This document shows, one piece after another, positions 1 to 8,308 of a DNA stretch of 51,988 nt. Origin of the DNA: Prevotella sp. Its GTDB lineage: Bacteria; Bacteroidota; Bacteroidia; Bacteroidales; Bacteroidaceae. Location of the stretch: contig JAFSRY010000031.1 of assembly GCA_017445845.1 (NCBI GenBank), positions 1 to 51,988 on the forward strand, given 5' to 3'. The translations under genes were made by a program, and so were the position numbers. Numbering within the stretch: the stretch's first letter is position 1; each line of letters opens with the position of its first letter. The notes below the pieces were generated by a model. The model was not told the DNA's origin. It searched no databases and saw only the letters and a program-made list of their open reading frames with translations.

Positions 1-95
<95 letters not shown>

Positions 96-105
96 TTTTC
101 CAGAG

Positions 106-144
106 ATCCTGACTTGTCAGACTGACAGGTCAGGATTTTTTTTC
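106..144 (+). terminator. Rho-independent terminator of the rRNA operon
   Basis: An almost perfect foldback pairs 106-120 with 122-136 (one G.T pair; the innermost pairs must open to make a loop) and is followed by eight T residues. It sits about 10 bases after the 5S rRNA and is a textbook intrinsic terminator. Confidence 0.9.
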
Positions 145-472
145 GTTTCCCTCATTCAGGCTTATCGTTGGGCTGGAAAGAGGTGGCCGTATCGGGTGGA
201 TAAACGACATTAGGAGACCTTGCGGTGGAACCGCAAGGCACACTTTCAGGGTGGGAGGTGATTGATGGGAAAAACATGACAGAAAAATTGGCTATTGTTA
301 ACTTGTGCTGTTGTTTCAATGAAAAGGGGTGATTTTCAGGAAAGGCTTGATTTTCTGGTAAGGTATGATTTTCTGGTAAATTGCACTTACTTGTTGACTC
401 TATATAAGGATGATTTGTCGGTTGCGAAACGAAAAGTGGTCTTCGAATAGTTGTTGTTTTATTTTTTTTGTG
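145..472. other. Spacer between rRNA operon and cupin gene
   Basis: No open frame here looks coding. It holds a perfect 8-bp hairpin (218-225 with 231-238, loop of five) that has no T tract, and the 18-bp tandem array listed separately. The cupin promoter starts at 473. Confidence 0.6.
313..384. repeat. Tandem 18-bp repeat, about 3-4 units
   Basis: GATTTT recurs at 331, 349 and 367, exactly 18 bases apart, each followed by CAGGAAAG, CTGGTAAG or CTGGTAAA. A more degenerate unit precedes them at 313. Each unit is a small inverted repeat (TTTTC..GGAAA type), and the first full unit carries the GAAAGGCT tail that also appears in the array at 3493. It lies about 100 bases upstream of the cupin promoter. 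Confidence 0.7.
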
Positions 473-480
473 TATATTTG
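473..480 (+). promoter_or_regulatory. Bacteroidota -7 promoter (TAnnTTTG) of the cupin gene
   Basis: TATATTTG lies 21 bases before the ATG at 501, with a TTG at 453 near the expected -33 distance. A start at the upstream TTG at 468 would place the initiation codon inside the promoter, so 501 is preferred. Confidence 0.7.
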
Positions 481-500
481 CAGAAAAAACAAGTAAAGGT

Positions 501-824
501 ATGATTATAGACTTTCAAAGGATTACCGAAGAGCAGATTTTCGGTTTCAAAGGTGGTGAAGGTGAACTCCTCACGCATAATTATATGGATGATCGCGCGC
601 GTATCATGCGCTCAATACTAAAACCAGGTGCCAGGTCGGGACTGCATGAGCACGCTGCGAATTGTGAAGTTATTTATATTCTTCAAGGAACAATGACATT
701 CCATTATGATGGTCTTGTAGAAGAAGCTAAAGCCGGGGAGGTTCATTACTGCCCGATCGGCCATAGCCATTGGTTTGAAAACCTCACTGATAAGGATGTT
801 CACTACTTTGCAGTCGTGATATGA
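501..824 (+). CDS. Cupin domain-containing protein
   Basis: A 107-residue single-domain cupin. Both cupin motifs are present. Motif 1 reads G-x5-HEH-x4-E-x6-G, with the two His at about residues 47 and 49 and the Glu at 54 as metal ligands. Motif 2 (G-x5-P-x-G-x2-H-x3-N) lies near residues 78-93 and gives the third His. Such proteins usually bind a divalent metal in a small beta barrel and act as isomerases, dioxygenases or sugar/ligand sensors; the exact reaction cannot be told from sequence. The gene stops 40 bases before the rhamnosidase gene on the same strand, so the two may be co-transcribed and the cupin may serve carbohydrate use. The start was moved from TTG 468 to ATG 501 because of the promoter. 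Confidence 0.85.
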   Translation: MIIDFQRITEEQIFGFKGGEGELLTHNYMDDRARIMRSILKPGARSGLHEHAANCEVIYILQGTMTFHYDGLVEEAKAGEVHYCPIGHSHWFENLTDKDVHYFAVVI

Positions 825-864
825 TCTTTTTGTTCTTCTTTTTTCATCTTTGTCTTTTATTTTC

Positions 865-3513
865 ATGAAGCAGCTTCTGTCCCTATTATTCCTGTTGTTA
901 TGTCTTCTGCCTTTGCAGGCCCGGCTGAGGGTATGTAACATGACATGTGAGAACTTGGCAAACCCGGTGGCTGTTGATGTTGTCCAACCTCGTCTTTCCT
1001 GGTGGAATGTGGCAGAATTGGACGAGCGAAACCAGCGACAGACTTCCTATCAGTTGCAAGTGGCTTCATCTGTTGAGTTGCTTAGGAGTGGCAAGGCAGA
1101 CCTGTGGGATACAGGGTGCCTGAAGTCTGGGAATAGCGTACTCATTCCTTACGGTGGCAAGCCCTTGCACAGTGGCCAGGATTGCTATTGGCGAGTCCGT
1201 GTGTGGGATCAGCGCGGACGGCGGTCGTCGTGGAGCGATGTTGCTTTCTGGCATGTTGGTTTCTTATCGCCCGATGAATGGAAGGCCCAATGGATTACCT
1301 CATCACAACTGAATGAGAACTCGCCATCCGCTCCCTTGTTCCGTAAGGATTTGTTAATGGAGAAACCCGTTTTAAAGGCCCATCTCTATCTATGTGGACT
1401 TGGTTACTTTGAATGTTATGTAGACGGGCAAAAAGTGGGGGAGGATGTCCTTGTGCCCAATCAAACCGATTATGGTTACAGACCTGACATCGAACGCACT
1501 CGGGTTGCCATTGACAATGAATTTTCCGGTTATCGCTGCCTTTATCTCTGCTATGACCTTAAACCGTATTTGTCTGAAGGGCGTCACGCTTTAGGTATTC
1601 TTCTGGGCAATGGCTTTTACAATTCAGGCAATGCCTTTGCGATGCCATACGGCCAGCCGCGACTCATCGCTCAGTTGCATGTCACTTACTCAGATGGCAC
1701 GAATGACGTCATCATGTCCGATTCCTCCTGGCTGACGAAGCCCAGTGCCATCACCATGAATGGTGTCTATTCTGGTGAGCATTATGATGCCCGACGCTTT
1801 GACCCTGACTGGTGCAATCCATTGTCATTCAATCGTCCAGAGTGGATGCCAGCTGTGCCCATTGTTGCTCCTGAGGGTCGCCTTGAAGCACAAATGGGCC
1901 CCTCCGACAGAGTGGCTAAGGTATATCATCCGGTCTCCATTATTCATACAGAGGAACCATCCTCAGACGGCTCTCATCAGTCCTTCATTGATGAAGTGGA
2001 TTTCGGTGAAGAAATATCCGGTTGGGTGCATCTTCGAAACCTCAAGGGCAAGGCAGGAGAGCGTATCACCATCGAATATGTGAGCGAGTCCCCCAATGGT
2101 GAAAACATCTATACGATGCGTGGTGGCGCCCCAGAAGACTATCATCCGCGCTTCACATGGTTTGTCTTTCGCAAGGTGAGGATAAGTGGTCTTTCCTATC
2201 CATTGAGTAAGGATGATGTAACAGGCGAAGCCGTCAACAGCGATCTTCGGCAGACTGGCACTTTTGCTTGTTCTGACACCTTGCTGACAAAGATTCATCA
2301 CATCTGGTGTCGAACGTTATTGGATAATGCCCATGGGAGTATCATCAGCGACTGTCCTCATCGTGAGCGTGCAGCTTATTTGGGTGACGGACAGGTAGCA
2401 TGCGATATGGTAATGAGTACGTTCAACGCGCGTTCATTATATTATAAATGGTTTGCCGACATGCGGCTGGCGCAGAATCCCCGCACGGGCTTTGTTCCCT
2501 TTGGTGCCCCCTGGCAGCCGGGATGTGGTGGCGGCGTTCCTTGGAGTGCAGCGATGATTCTCATGCCTTATGCCTATTATCGCCATTATTCCGACCTTCA
2601 GGTTCTTGAAGAAAACTATCCGTCGATGTTGGCTTTAATGGATTATTTCAGTCAGTGGGTGAACGAGGATGGAATCATGGAGCAACGCTATGAAGCAAAG
2701 AATGATATGTCGGTGTGGTGCAATCTTGGCGAATGGTGTACGCCGACGTCAGAGATGCCCTCAAAAGCTCTTGTCCATACTTATTTCTACTGGCGTTGTG
2801 CAGAAGCGATGGCGAAAATATCTCAACTTCTTGATAAGACAGAAGATGCAAATCATTATCGTACCATATCGACAAACACTTGGAAAGCTTTTCATCACTG
2901 TTTCTACCATCAAACTGAAAAGACCTATGGAGGTGCAGGAAGTAATCTCTTTGCTATGGATATGGGCTTGCCTGATGATCGGAAGAATGAAGTTGCTGCA
3001 ACGGTCCGTCGTGAATTGAAAGCCCACGGTGGACACCTCTATACAGGCATCTTTGGCACTCGTCTTTTCTTCGATGTCTTAGCAAAGAACGGTATGGCGC
3101 AGGAGGCCGTCGAAGCCTTCAGGAAGACAGACTTTCCATCCTTTGGCCATTGGATAAAACAAGGTGCAACTACTACCTGGGAACAATGGGATGGTGGCAA
3201 CTCCCATTGTCATCCGATGTTTGGCGGTGGGCTGACCTGGCTATACAGCTGGTTGGGTGGCTTGCAGGAAATCTCAGGAAGAAATCTTACCCTCCGCCCC
3301 CATCTGCCTGCAGGCATTGACTGGGCAGAAAGCTCCTGTGAGAACAATTACGGCATTGTTCGTGTTCGGACGGAAAGAACGGCGGACGGATTGAAAATAG
3401 AGGTTGACGTCCCTGTTGGATGCTCGGCAGAAGTCAGTACCGATTCCGATGGTAATCCGAAGAACGTGGGGTCTGGGCATCATGTCCTATGGTTCGATGG
3501 TGCCGAAGGATAG
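865..3513 (+). CDS. Alpha-L-rhamnosidase, glycoside hydrolase family 78
   Basis: A secreted enzyme of 882 residues, expected to release terminal alpha-L-rhamnose from plant or bacterial polysaccharides. The ATG at 865 gives a clean signal peptide (MKQLL, then a Leu-rich core ending PLQA); the upstream TTG at 850 would add five residues for no reason. The N-terminal region is the rhamnosidase beta-sandwich set, and the middle carries the (alpha/alpha)6 barrel. Family marks are the DCPHRER..GDGQ segment (near residue 500, matching the usual DCPQRDER..GDAQ that holds the general acid) and the TTTWEQWDG segment (near 770) that holds the base. Length is typical. The last codons lie inside the first unit of a 22-bp tandem array, which supplies the TAG stop, so the native C-terminus may have been altered. 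Confidence 0.92.
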   Translation: MKQLLSLLFLLLCLLPLQARLRVCNMTCENLANPVAVDVVQPRLSWWNVAELDERNQRQTSYQLQVASSVELLRSGKADLWDTGCLKSGNSVLIPYGGKPLHSGQDCYWRVRVWDQRGRRSSWSDVAFWHVGFLSPDEWKAQWITSSQLNENSPSAPLFRKDLLMEKPVLKAHLYLCGLGYFECYVDGQKVGEDVLVPNQTDYGYRPDIERTRVAIDNEFSGYRCLYLCYDLKPYLSEGRHALGILLGNGFYNSGNAFAMPYGQPRLIAQLHVTYSDGTNDVIMSDSSWLTKPSAITMNGVYSGEHYDARRFDPDWCNPLSFNRPEWMPAVPIVAPEGRLEAQMGPSDRVAKVYHPVSIIHTEEPSSDGSHQSFIDEVDFGEEISGWVHLRNLKGKAGERITIEYVSESPNGENIYTMRGGAPEDYHPRFTWFVFRKVRISGLSYPLSKDDVTGEAVNSDLRQTGTFACSDTLLTKIHHIWCRTLLDNAHGSIISDCPHRERAAYLGDGQVACDMVMSTFNARSLYYKWFADMRLAQNPRTGFVPFGAPWQPGCGGGVPWSAAMILMPYAYYRHYSDLQVLEENYPSMLALMDYFSQWVNEDGIMEQRYEAKNDMSVWCNLGEWCTPTSEMPSKALVHTYFYWRCAEAMAKISQLLDKTEDANHYRTISTNTWKAFHHCFYHQTEKTYGGAGSNLFAMDMGLPDDRKNEVAATVRRELKAHGGHLYTGIFGTRLFFDVLAKNGMAQEAVEAFRKTDFPSFGHWIKQGATTTWEQWDGGNSHCHPMFGGGLTWLYSWLGGLQEISGRNLTLRPHLPAGIDWAESSCENNYGIVRVRTERTADGLKIEVDVPVGCSAEVSTDSDGNPKNVGSGHHVLWFDGAEG

Positions 3514-3646
3514 CTTCGTGGGTGTCGAAAGGCTGTTTCGTGGGTACCGAAAGGCTGCTTCGTGGGTGTCGAAAGGCTGCTTCGTGGGTGTCGAAAGGCT
3601 GCTTCGTGGGTACCGAAAGGCTGCTTCGTGAGTGCCGAAACTATCT
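3493..3646. repeat. 22-bp tandem repeat array, seven units
   Basis: TTCG recurs at 3493, 3515, 3537, 3559, 3581, 3603 and 3625, exactly every 22 bases. The unit is close to CTTCGTGGGTGTCGAAAGGCTG; variants swap GTGTCG for GTACCG or GTGCCG. Each unit is a short inverted repeat (TTCG..CGAA). The first unit is part of the rhamnosidase coding sequence and the rest is intergenic. The array ends about 50 bases before the next promoter. Confidence 0.9.
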
Positions 3647-3696
3647 TTTGTGAATGGAAAAAAAGTTAAACCATTGCATATATCAGAAGAAATGAG

Positions 3697-3704
3697 TAAC
3701 TTTG
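3697..3704 (+). promoter_or_regulatory. TAnnTTTG promoter of the DUF4375 gene
   Basis: TAACTTTG sits 28 bases before the ATG at 3732. It rules out the longer frame that would begin with TTG at 3702 inside the promoter. Confidence 0.7.
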
Positions 3705-3731
3705 CATTCTAAAAGGAAACAGAGAACGACA

Positions 3732-4235
3732 ATGAAAGAAATATTCGTAAAAGACGGTGCACTGCGTCAGGCAGCCTCAGAGGGTATGGATGCCTTCGTC
3801 GGTGTGTTTGTGAAAGCCATCGATGATGCCATCGGAGGTGAACTGACGGCAGAGACCATGTCGGAATTGTCGACCGACCAGGTGGCCTTGCTTGCATGGA
3901 ACATCCTCCATGAAGAGGTGATGGATGGTGGCTTTATCCAGCTGATTCACAACGGCTATGGCGGTTTTATCTTCCGCAACCCTTTTGCAAAGATTATGAA
4001 TCTTTGGGGGATAGAAGGCCTCGGCCCACTCATCAACAAGGCCCGTAAGTTGTACTTTCTCTATGAAGACGAGCTGACAGAAGACTGTACGGATGAAGAA
4101 TTCATGTCATTGTTCGAACGCTATCCTCAATTCGATGACCTTGACGACAGTTTTGTCGAACATGAGGAGGATTGGATGGAGCAAGTGGCTCAATACATAG
4201 ACGATCATATTGAAAGCTTTGCAAAAATTGCATAA
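3732..4235 (+). CDS. DUF4375 (DMP19-like) domain protein
   Basis: A 167-residue acidic cytoplasmic protein without signal peptide. The centre ([13 protein letters not shown], then [17 protein letters not shown] near residues 50-80) matches the DUF4375 family, which includes the C-terminal part of the Neisseria DNA mimic DMP19. Whether this copy mimics DNA is unknown, although the many Asp/Glu residues fit. The gene has its own promoter and ends five bases before smpB, so the two are probably one transcript with the following map gene. The start is ATG 3732, since the upstream TTG lies in the promoter. Confidence 0.8.
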   Translation: MKEIFVKDGALRQAASEGMDAFVGVFVKAIDDAIGGELTAETMSELSTDQVALLAWNILHEEVMDGGFIQLIHNGYGGFIFRNPFAKIMNLWGIEGLGPLINKARKLYFLYEDELTEDCTDEEFMSLFERYPQFDDLDDSFVEHEEDWMEQVAQYIDDHIESFAKIA

Positions 4236-4240
4236 CAATA

Positions 4241-4723
4241 ATGAACAAGGAGCAACAGGAACTCCGTAAGAAGAGTCCTATACAGATAAAGAACAAGAAG
4301 GCTTCGTTCGAATATTTCTTCGTCGAAACCTATACGGCAGGCATTGTGCTGACGGGAACAGAGATAAAGAGCATCCGTCAGGGCAAGGCATCGCTTGTCG
4401 ACACCTATTGCCTGATTATCAATGGCGAGATGTGGCTACGGGGCATGAGCATTTCACCATATTTCTATGGTTCGTTTGCGAATCACGAGATGAAGCGCGA
4501 CCGCAAACTGCTCCTCACCCGACGGGAAATCTACAAGTTGCAGGAAGCAACGAAAGCCCCAGGCTATACCATCGTGCCGACACTGGTCTTCATCGACCAG
4601 AACGGAAGGGCTAAGGTCGACATTGCCCTCTGCCGTGGTAAGAAACAATATGACAAGCGTCAGTCGCTGAAAGAAAAGCAAGACCGTCGTGAAATGGATC
4701 AAGCAAAGAAAATCAGATACTAA
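4241..4723 (+). CDS. smpB: SsrA-binding protein SmpB
   Basis: A 160-residue tmRNA-binding protein needed for trans-translation, the rescue of stalled ribosomes. The N-terminal half shows the family pattern: [28 protein letters not shown] and the later RDRKLLL segment. The C-terminal tail is basic ([13 protein letters not shown]..) as expected of the helix that enters the ribosome decoding centre. Length is normal. The gene lies between the DUF4375 gene (5-base gap) and map (3-base gap), which suggests translational coupling. Confidence 0.95.
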   Translation: MNKEQQELRKKSPIQIKNKKASFEYFFVETYTAGIVLTGTEIKSIRQGKASLVDTYCLIINGEMWLRGMSISPYFYGSFANHEMKRDRKLLLTRREIYKLQEATKAPGYTIVPTLVFIDQNGRAKVDIALCRGKKQYDKRQSLKEKQDRREMDQAKKIRY

Positions 4724-4726
4724 GAA

Positions 4727-5584
4727 ATGAATGCACATAAGAAAAATCGCTGGCATGTAGAAGGCGAAATCACAGAGTTGGACAAGAAAGTCCTCTATTG
4801 GCAGAACAAAGGAAAAGTGGTGCCCACGCGCGACTTGATAAAGACTCCCGAGCAGATTGAGGGAATCCGTCGTGCAGGCGTTGTCAACACGGGAGTACTC
4901 GATGCCGTTGCAGCAGCCATACACGAAGGAATGTCTACCCAAGAGATTGACGACATCTGCATGGCCTATTGCAAGGAGCACAACGCTATACCAGCCTGCC
5001 TCAACTATGAGGGATTTCCCAAGAGTGTCTGCACGAGCATCAACGAAGTCGTCTGTCACGGCATTCCCAAGGAGACAGACATCCTTCAGGAAGGGGACAT
5101 CATCAACGTCGACTTCACCACCATCCTCGATGGCTATTATGCTGATGCCTCACGCATGTTCATCATCGGAAAGACAACTCCCGAGAAGGAGCAACTCGTG
5201 CGTGTCGCCAAGGAGTGTCTGGAGATTGGTGCCGAAGCAGCCAAGCCCTATGGCTTTGTGGGCGACATCGGTTATGCCATCAAGAAACACGCAGACAAAT
5301 ACCACTACGGAATTGTCCGCGACCTTTGCGGACATGGTGTGGGCCTGAAGTTCCACGAAGAGCCCGACGTGGAGCATGTCGGCAAGAAAGGTCATGGAAT
5401 GTTGCTTGTTCCAGGAATGGTGTTCACCATCGAGCCGATGGTCAACATGGGCACATGGCGCGTCTTCATCGACAGCGACGACCCCTATGGATGGGAAGTC
5501 ATTTCCGAGGACGAAAAGCCCAGTGCACAGTGGGAACACACCTTCGTCATGACCGAGCACGGAGTGGAAATTCTTACTTATTAG
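4727..5584 (+). CDS. map: Methionine aminopeptidase, type I
   Basis: A 285-residue cytosolic metallopeptidase that removes the initiator Met. The five metal ligands of the pita-bread fold are all visible: Asp in NVDFT, Asp in YYADASRMF, His in GHGVG, Glu in TIEPMV and Glu in WEHTFVMTEHG. An N-terminal extension of about 40 residues (before IKTPEQIEGIRRAG) is longer than in E. coli and has no cysteine-rich zinc motif. It begins three bases after smpB, so the two are likely co-transcribed. Confidence 0.95.
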   Translation: MNAHKKNRWHVEGEITELDKKVLYWQNKGKVVPTRDLIKTPEQIEGIRRAGVVNTGVLDAVAAAIHEGMSTQEIDDICMAYCKEHNAIPACLNYEGFPKSVCTSINEVVCHGIPKETDILQEGDIINVDFTTILDGYYADASRMFIIGKTTPEKEQLVRVAKECLEIGAEAAKPYGFVGDIGYAIKKHADKYHYGIVRDLCGHGVGLKFHEEPDVEHVGKKGHGMLLVPGMVFTIEPMVNMGTWRVFIDSDDPYGWEVISEDEKPSAQWEHTFVMTEHGVEILTY

Positions 5585-5659
5585 GAATTCCAATGCTTTT
5601 CTATATATCTATAGGTCTTCATAGGAAAGCTATATTATCTTGAGTTTATTATTAGAACA

Positions 5660-6691
5660 ATGAACCAGAACGATATTTATATTTTAGCTATCGAATCCAG
5701 CTGCGATGACACCTCTGCCGCCGTATTGCGAAATGATGTGTTGCTGTCTAATGTGACGGCCAGCCAAGCCGTCCATGAGGCTTACGGAGGCGTGGTGCCA
5801 GAGTTGGCATCGCGTGCCCATCAGCAGAATGTAGTGCCAGTGGTCGACCAAGCCATCAAGCGGGCAGGCATCACGAAAGACATGTTGAGCGCCGTAGCCT
5901 TTACGAGAGGACCTGGCCTGATGGGGTCGTTGCTCGTCGGCGTGAGCTTTGCCAAAGGCTTTGCCCGTTCGCTGGGCATCCCGCTCATCGATGTCAATCA
6001 CCTACAGGGACATGTGATGGCACATTTTATTAAGGAAGAAGGAGCGGAGAACAACATCCCCCCATTGCCCTTCATCTGTCTGTTGGTGAGCGGTGGTAAC
6101 TCGCAGATTGTCAAGGTGAACGCCTACAATGATATGGAAGTGCTCGGACAGACCATCGACGATGCAGCCGGCGAAGCCATCGACAAGTGTTCGAAAGTCA
6201 TGGGCTTAGGCTATCCCGGCGGCCCCATCATCGACCGTTTGGCTCGGCAGGGCAATCCGAAAGCATTCACTTTCGCCGAACCTCATATCCCTGGTTATGA
6301 CTATAGCTTCTCTGGACTGAAGACCTCATTCCTTTATTCTCTGCAGAAATGGGTGCAGGAAGACCCTGACTTCGTGGAACACCACAAGGAAGACCTTGCT
6401 GCCAGCCTTGAGTTCACCATCGTTGACATATTGATGAAGAAGTTGCGCCAGGCTGTGAAGGATACGGGCATCAAGCATGTAGCCGTTGCCGGTGGCGTTT
6501 CAGCCAACAATGGTTTGCGCAATGCCTTCCACGACCACGCCCGCCGTTATGGTTGGAAGATCTATATACCCAAGTTCTCTTATACGACGGACAATGCGGC
6601 CATGATAGGCATCGTCGGCTATCATAAGTTCCTCGACGAAGAGTTTTGTCCTATCGATGCCCCAGCCTTCAGCAAAGTAACCTTTAAGTAG
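5660..6691 (+). CDS. tsaD: tRNA N6-adenosine threonylcarbamoyltransferase TsaD
   Basis: A 343-residue Kae1/TsaD-family enzyme that moves the threonylcarbamoyl group to A37 of ANN-decoding tRNAs, working with TsaB and TsaE (not in this window). Visible features are the start AIESSCDDTSAAV, the SRAHQQN and HLQGHVMAH metal-binding His segments, LLVSGGNSQI, and the glycine-rich VAGGVSANNGLR. Full length. It ends one base before pncC. Confidence 0.96.
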   Translation: MNQNDIYILAIESSCDDTSAAVLRNDVLLSNVTASQAVHEAYGGVVPELASRAHQQNVVPVVDQAIKRAGITKDMLSAVAFTRGPGLMGSLLVGVSFAKGFARSLGIPLIDVNHLQGHVMAHFIKEEGAENNIPPLPFICLLVSGGNSQIVKVNAYNDMEVLGQTIDDAAGEAIDKCSKVMGLGYPGGPIIDRLARQGNPKAFTFAEPHIPGYDYSFSGLKTSFLYSLQKWVQEDPDFVEHHKEDLAASLEFTIVDILMKKLRQAVKDTGIKHVAVAGGVSANNGLRNAFHDHARRYGWKIYIPKFSYTTDNAAMIGIVGYHKFLDEEFCPIDAPAFSKVTFK

Positions 6692-6692
6692 C

Positions 6693-7187
6693 ATGACACA
6701 AGACTTGACTGTATTGAGCCGAACCCTTCACGACACCCTTGCCGGTCGTGGGGTGACCATCGGAACCGCCGAGAGTTGCACGGGTGGGGGAGTGGCACAG
6801 GCCATCGTCGCCACCCCGGGTGCCTCTGAATACTTCAAGGGTGGCATCGTCTCCTATTGCAATGAAATCAAGGAACGCCTCTTGAATGTTTCTCACCAGA
6901 CCCTTGAGGAGCAGACCGCCGTCAGCGAAGACGTAGCCCGGCAGATGGTGATCGGAGCTTGTAATGCGTTGGAGGTTGATTTTGCCGTTGCCCTGACAGG
7001 ACTTGCCGGCCCAGGTGGCGGCACCCCTGAGATACCCGTCGGCACCATCTGGATTGGCTATGGCTCGAAAGATGATGTCCGTACCCTCCGCCTTACAGAA
7101 GATAACGGAAGGGAAGAAAACCTTGAAAGGGCAAAAGCAAAAGCATTGGAACTTCTACTCAACTATATCTCTCAGACGGCGGTATAA
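6693..7187 (+). CDS. pncC: Nicotinamide-nucleotide amidohydrolase PncC (CinA C-terminal domain)
   Basis: A 164-residue stand-alone CinA C-terminal domain that deamidates nicotinamide mononucleotide to nicotinate mononucleotide, recycling the pyridine ring for NAD synthesis. Marks are GTAESCTGGGVAQAI near the N-terminus (with the catalytic Ser), the KGGIVSYCNEIKE segment, and GLAGPGGGTPEIPVGTI. The N-terminal MoCF-like half found in full CinA is absent, as in many PncC proteins. It follows tsaD by one base and probably shares its transcript. NadE at 45446 acts later in the same pathway. Confidence 0.92.
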   Translation: MTQDLTVLSRTLHDTLAGRGVTIGTAESCTGGGVAQAIVATPGASEYFKGGIVSYCNEIKERLLNVSHQTLEEQTAVSEDVARQMVIGACNALEVDFAVALTGLAGPGGGTPEIPVGTIWIGYGSKDDVRTLRLTEDNGREENLERAKAKALELLLNYISQTAV

Positions 7188-7394
7188 GGTCAGATGTTCG
7201 CAAGCGGAGGTACTGGCCGTTGTCCTTCGTGAGGCGGTGAAGGTTATCTTGACAGACCGTCATCGGTCATAGTTCACATGACAAAGCCGAGTTATCAATG
7301 ACGGCAAAAGGCAAAAAGTGAAGCTGTAAAACAAAAAAATCCTTAATTATCAACATTATTTGAAGAAATCCTTTGTTAATTCAGGAAATATTTG

Positions 7395-7402
7395 TAATTT
7401 TG
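7395..7402 (+). promoter_or_regulatory. TAnnTTTG promoter of the L28-L33 operon
   Basis: TAATTTTG at 7395-7402 with TTTG at 7372-7375, a spacing of 19 bases that fits the Bacteroidota -33/-7 pair. It is 50 bases upstream of rpmB. Confidence 0.75.
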
Positions 7403-7452
7403 CACCCTGTTTGGAATAAGTATCAAAAAACGAAACAAAATTAAAGATAGCA

Positions 7453-7716
7453 ATGTCTAAGGTTTGTCAAATCACAGGAAAGAAGGCACAGATAGGTAAC
7501 AACGTGTCTCACTCAAAGCACCGCACCAAGAGAAGCTTTGACGTCAATCTTTTCAGCAAGAAGTTCTACTATGTAGAAGAGCAGTGCTGGATTAGCCTCA
7601 AGATCAGTGCCGCTGGTCTTCGTCTTATCAATAAAGTGGGTCTCGACGCAGCCTTGAAGCAGGCTGTTGCCAAAGGTTATGTAGACTGGAAAGACATTAA
7701 AGTTATAGGAGATTAA
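7453..7716 (+). CDS. rpmB: 50S ribosomal protein L28
   Basis: An 87-residue L28 protein. The start [21 protein letters not shown] and the KTKRSF-like stretch ([11 protein letters not shown]) followed by [15 protein letters not shown] are characteristic. It heads the rpmB-rpmG-DUF4295 cluster common in Bacteroidota, six bases before rpmG. It carries one Cys near the N-terminus and not the paired cysteines of zinc-binding versions. Confidence 0.96.
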   Translation: MSKVCQITGKKAQIGNNVSHSKHRTKRSFDVNLFSKKFYYVEEQCWISLKISAAGLRLINKVGLDAALKQAVAKGYVDWKDIKVIGD

Positions 7717-7721
7717 CCAAG

Positions 7722-7910
7722 ATGGCTAAGAAAGTAAAAGGTAATAGAATTCAGGTCATTCTTGAATGCACTGAGCACAAGAACAGTGGTATGCCCGGCA
7801 CGAGCCGCTATGTGACCACCAAAAACCGCAAGAATACTCCTGAGCGTCTCGAGCTTATGAAGTACAATCCCATCCTGAAGAAGATGACTCTTCACAAGGA
7901 AATCAAATAA
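7722..7910 (+). CDS. rpmG: 50S ribosomal protein L33
   Basis: A 62-residue L33 protein ([43 protein letters not shown]). Only one of the cysteines of the zinc-ribbon form is present, so it is likely the zinc-free type. It is placed between rpmB and the DUF4295 gene, the usual Bacteroidota order. Confidence 0.95.
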   Translation: MAKKVKGNRIQVILECTEHKNSGMPGTSRYVTTKNRKNTPERLELMKYNPILKKMTLHKEIK

Positions 7911-7957
7911 GCTTTGCTCTAATTCATATTAATAACAACCATTAACAATAAGATAGC

Positions 7958-8113
7958 ATGGCAAAAAAAGCGGTGGCAACCCTCCATGAAGGATCGTCGG
8001 AAGGTCGCTCATATACAAAGGTAATCAGAATGGTGAAGAGCCCGAAGACGGGTGCTTACATCTTCGATGAGAAAATGGTTCCCAACGAAGCCGTTAAGGA
8101 ATTCTTTAAGTAA
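7958..8113 (+). CDS. DUF4295 small basic protein
   Basis: A 51-residue gene that is easily missed. It starts at ATG 7958 and ends with TAA at 8111. The product begins MAKKAVATLHEGSSEG and continues with RSYTKVIRMVKSPKTGAY, then a short acidic tail ending VKEFFK. This fits DUF4295, a family of about 50 residues that in Bacteroidota nearly always follows L33. It is thought to be a ribosome-associated protein, but its exact role is not established. A terminator follows 24 bases later. Confidence 0.88.
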   Translation: MAKKAVATLHEGSSEGRSYTKVIRMVKSPKTGAYIFDEKMVPNEAVKEFFK

Positions 8114-8136
8114 GATATCTCTTTAGAAAACAATAC

Positions 8137-8180
8137 GGAGGAACTGCGCGCATGATGAATGTGTGGGGTTCCTCTTTTTG
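8137..8180 (+). terminator. Terminator after rpmB-rpmG-DUF4295
   Basis: GAGGAAC at 8138-8144 pairs with GTTCCTC at 8168-8174, followed by five T residues. It separates the ribosomal protein operon from ftsY. Confidence 0.8.
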
Positions 8181-8244
8181 TGTTTATGTTGTTCGTGTAG
8201 TCTTATTGGGCATCTTTTATCAAGCTTTAGCTTTTTTTTTGAAA

Positions 8245-8272
8245 ATTCTTCATTCTTCATTCTTCATTTTTC
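8245..8272. repeat. 7-bp tandem repeat (ATTCTTC)
   Basis: Three perfect copies of ATTCTTC (8245-8265) and a partial fourth. On the other strand it reads GAAGAAT, similar to the 7-bp repeats near 25790 and 47441. It lies 12 bases upstream of the ftsY promoter. Confidence 0.75.
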
Positions 8273-8283
8273 TTTTTTCTTCG

Positions 8284-8291
8284 TAACTTTG
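8284..8291 (+). promoter_or_regulatory. TAnnTTTG promoter of ftsY
   Basis: TAACTTTG ends 17 bases before the ftsY ATG at 8309, so the leader should be only about 10-15 bases. Confidence 0.7.
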
Positions 8292-8308
8292 CAGAAAACA
8301 GAAAAGAA

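Noticed and set aside
3493-3646. CRISPR array
   Set aside because: The units are contiguous 22-base repeats with no unique spacers, and no cas gene is in the window.
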